From Chloroflexota bacterium (GTDB lineage Bacteria > Chloroflexota > Anaerolineae > UBA1429), in assembly GCA_014360745.1 (NCBI GenBank), contig JACIWY010000194.1, positions 1 through 6,740 on the forward strand: 6,740 nt of DNA, given 5' to 3'. The position numbers were made by a program, and so were the translations under genes. Under the pieces are notes generated by a model. It was not told where the DNA came from. It did not search any database and was given only the letters and a program-made list of their open reading frames with translations. The first letter of the stretch is position 1. Each line of letters begins with the position of its first letter. Below are positions 6,468-6,740 of the stretch, piece after piece.

Positions 6468-6740
6468 GCATAACCGATAATCCCTTTGGGCGCCACTCCG
6501 CCAAAGATCGAGCCTCGTTCTCCGTCATAACGGATGGCCATCGTCTTGCCGTTAGCCCATCCTTCGACAACCTGAACCTCATGCCCCCGGCGACGCAGCT
6601 CTTCCAGCACCTCTGCTGGAATACGCTCTTCGGCCATCACCCGACCAGGATAGGCTGCTCGAGGGTAAAAGGAGGAGGGAAAATGCACCGAATGCACTGT
6701 CGGCGCATCCAGCGCCTCTTGGAGATCCATCCCAAAATCG
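6455..6740 (-). CDS. ggt: Gamma-glutamyltransferase, C-terminal fragment (runs off the window)
   Basis: This is the last 95 or so codons of a minus-strand gene whose start lies beyond the right edge; the frame stays open to 6740 (DFG precedes the ATG at 6728-6730, so that ATG is internal). The visible part matches the end of the small subunit of gamma-glutamyltranspeptidase family enzymes: MDLQEALDAP, HFPSSFYPR, then an acidic helix with LRRRGHEV, NGKTMAIRYD, and the terminal GYALGW. These Ntn-hydrolases self-cleave at a catalytic Thr and transfer or hydrolyse gamma-glutamyl groups, for example from glutathione, usually outside the cytoplasmic membrane. The catalytic Thr and signal peptide are outside the window, so activity and export cannot be judged. 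It converges on the lipoprotein gene with a 55-base gap. Confidence 0.92.
   Translation of the reverse strand, partial: DFGMDLQEALDAPTVHSVHFPSSFYPRAAYPGRVMAEERIPAEVLEELRRRGHEVQVVEGWANGKTMAIRYDGERGSIFGGVAPKGIIGYALGW

Overview
The window looks like chromosomal DNA from a Chloroflexota-type bacterium, possibly an uncultured Anaerolineae-like lineage. This is an inference. It rests on moderately high GC, long Thr/Pro-rich linkers of the TPTPTATRTP type in two exported proteins, and a large exported lipoprotein whose repeats I cannot assign to a named family. No phage, transposase, CRISPR array, tRNA or rRNA is visible.

Layout: 1-348 is non-coding and holds weak hairpins plus a very good sigma-70-like promoter (TTGACA-N18-TAGAAT). 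The promoter leads into a secreted von Willebrand A (VWA) domain protein with a Thr/Pro linker and a PEP-CTERM-like tail (349-1365). Twelve bases later comes nfo, endonuclease IV (1378-2244). A small one-domain cupin (2307-2654) and amrS, the radical SAM protein of the AmmeMemoRadiSam set (2682-3731), follow on the same strand. After a 152-bp gap comes a mannonate-dehydratase-like (UxuA-like) TIM-barrel gene (3884-4728), which is broken by a single-base frameshift near 4114. A second promoter-like site and a leader of about 260 bases precede a putative lipoprotein (5050-6399) with three copies of a domain of about 95 residues, each carrying two Cys at identical spacing. A convergent gene on the minus strand, the C-terminal end of a gamma-glutamyltransferase, runs off the right edge (6455-6740).

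How the genes relate: the first four genes are tightly spaced and co-directional (gaps of 12, 62 and 27 bp), so a shared transcript is plausible. Their roles do not form an obvious pathway: an envelope VWA protein, base-excision repair, a small-molecule or metal cupin, and a radical SAM enzyme of poorly understood function. I see no clear evidence of a complete novel multi-gene system. The most notable items are the triplicated two-Cys domain lipoprotein, the VWA/Thr-Pro/PEP-CTERM-like architecture, amrS without its usual partners in view, and the single-base lesion in the UxuA-like gene.
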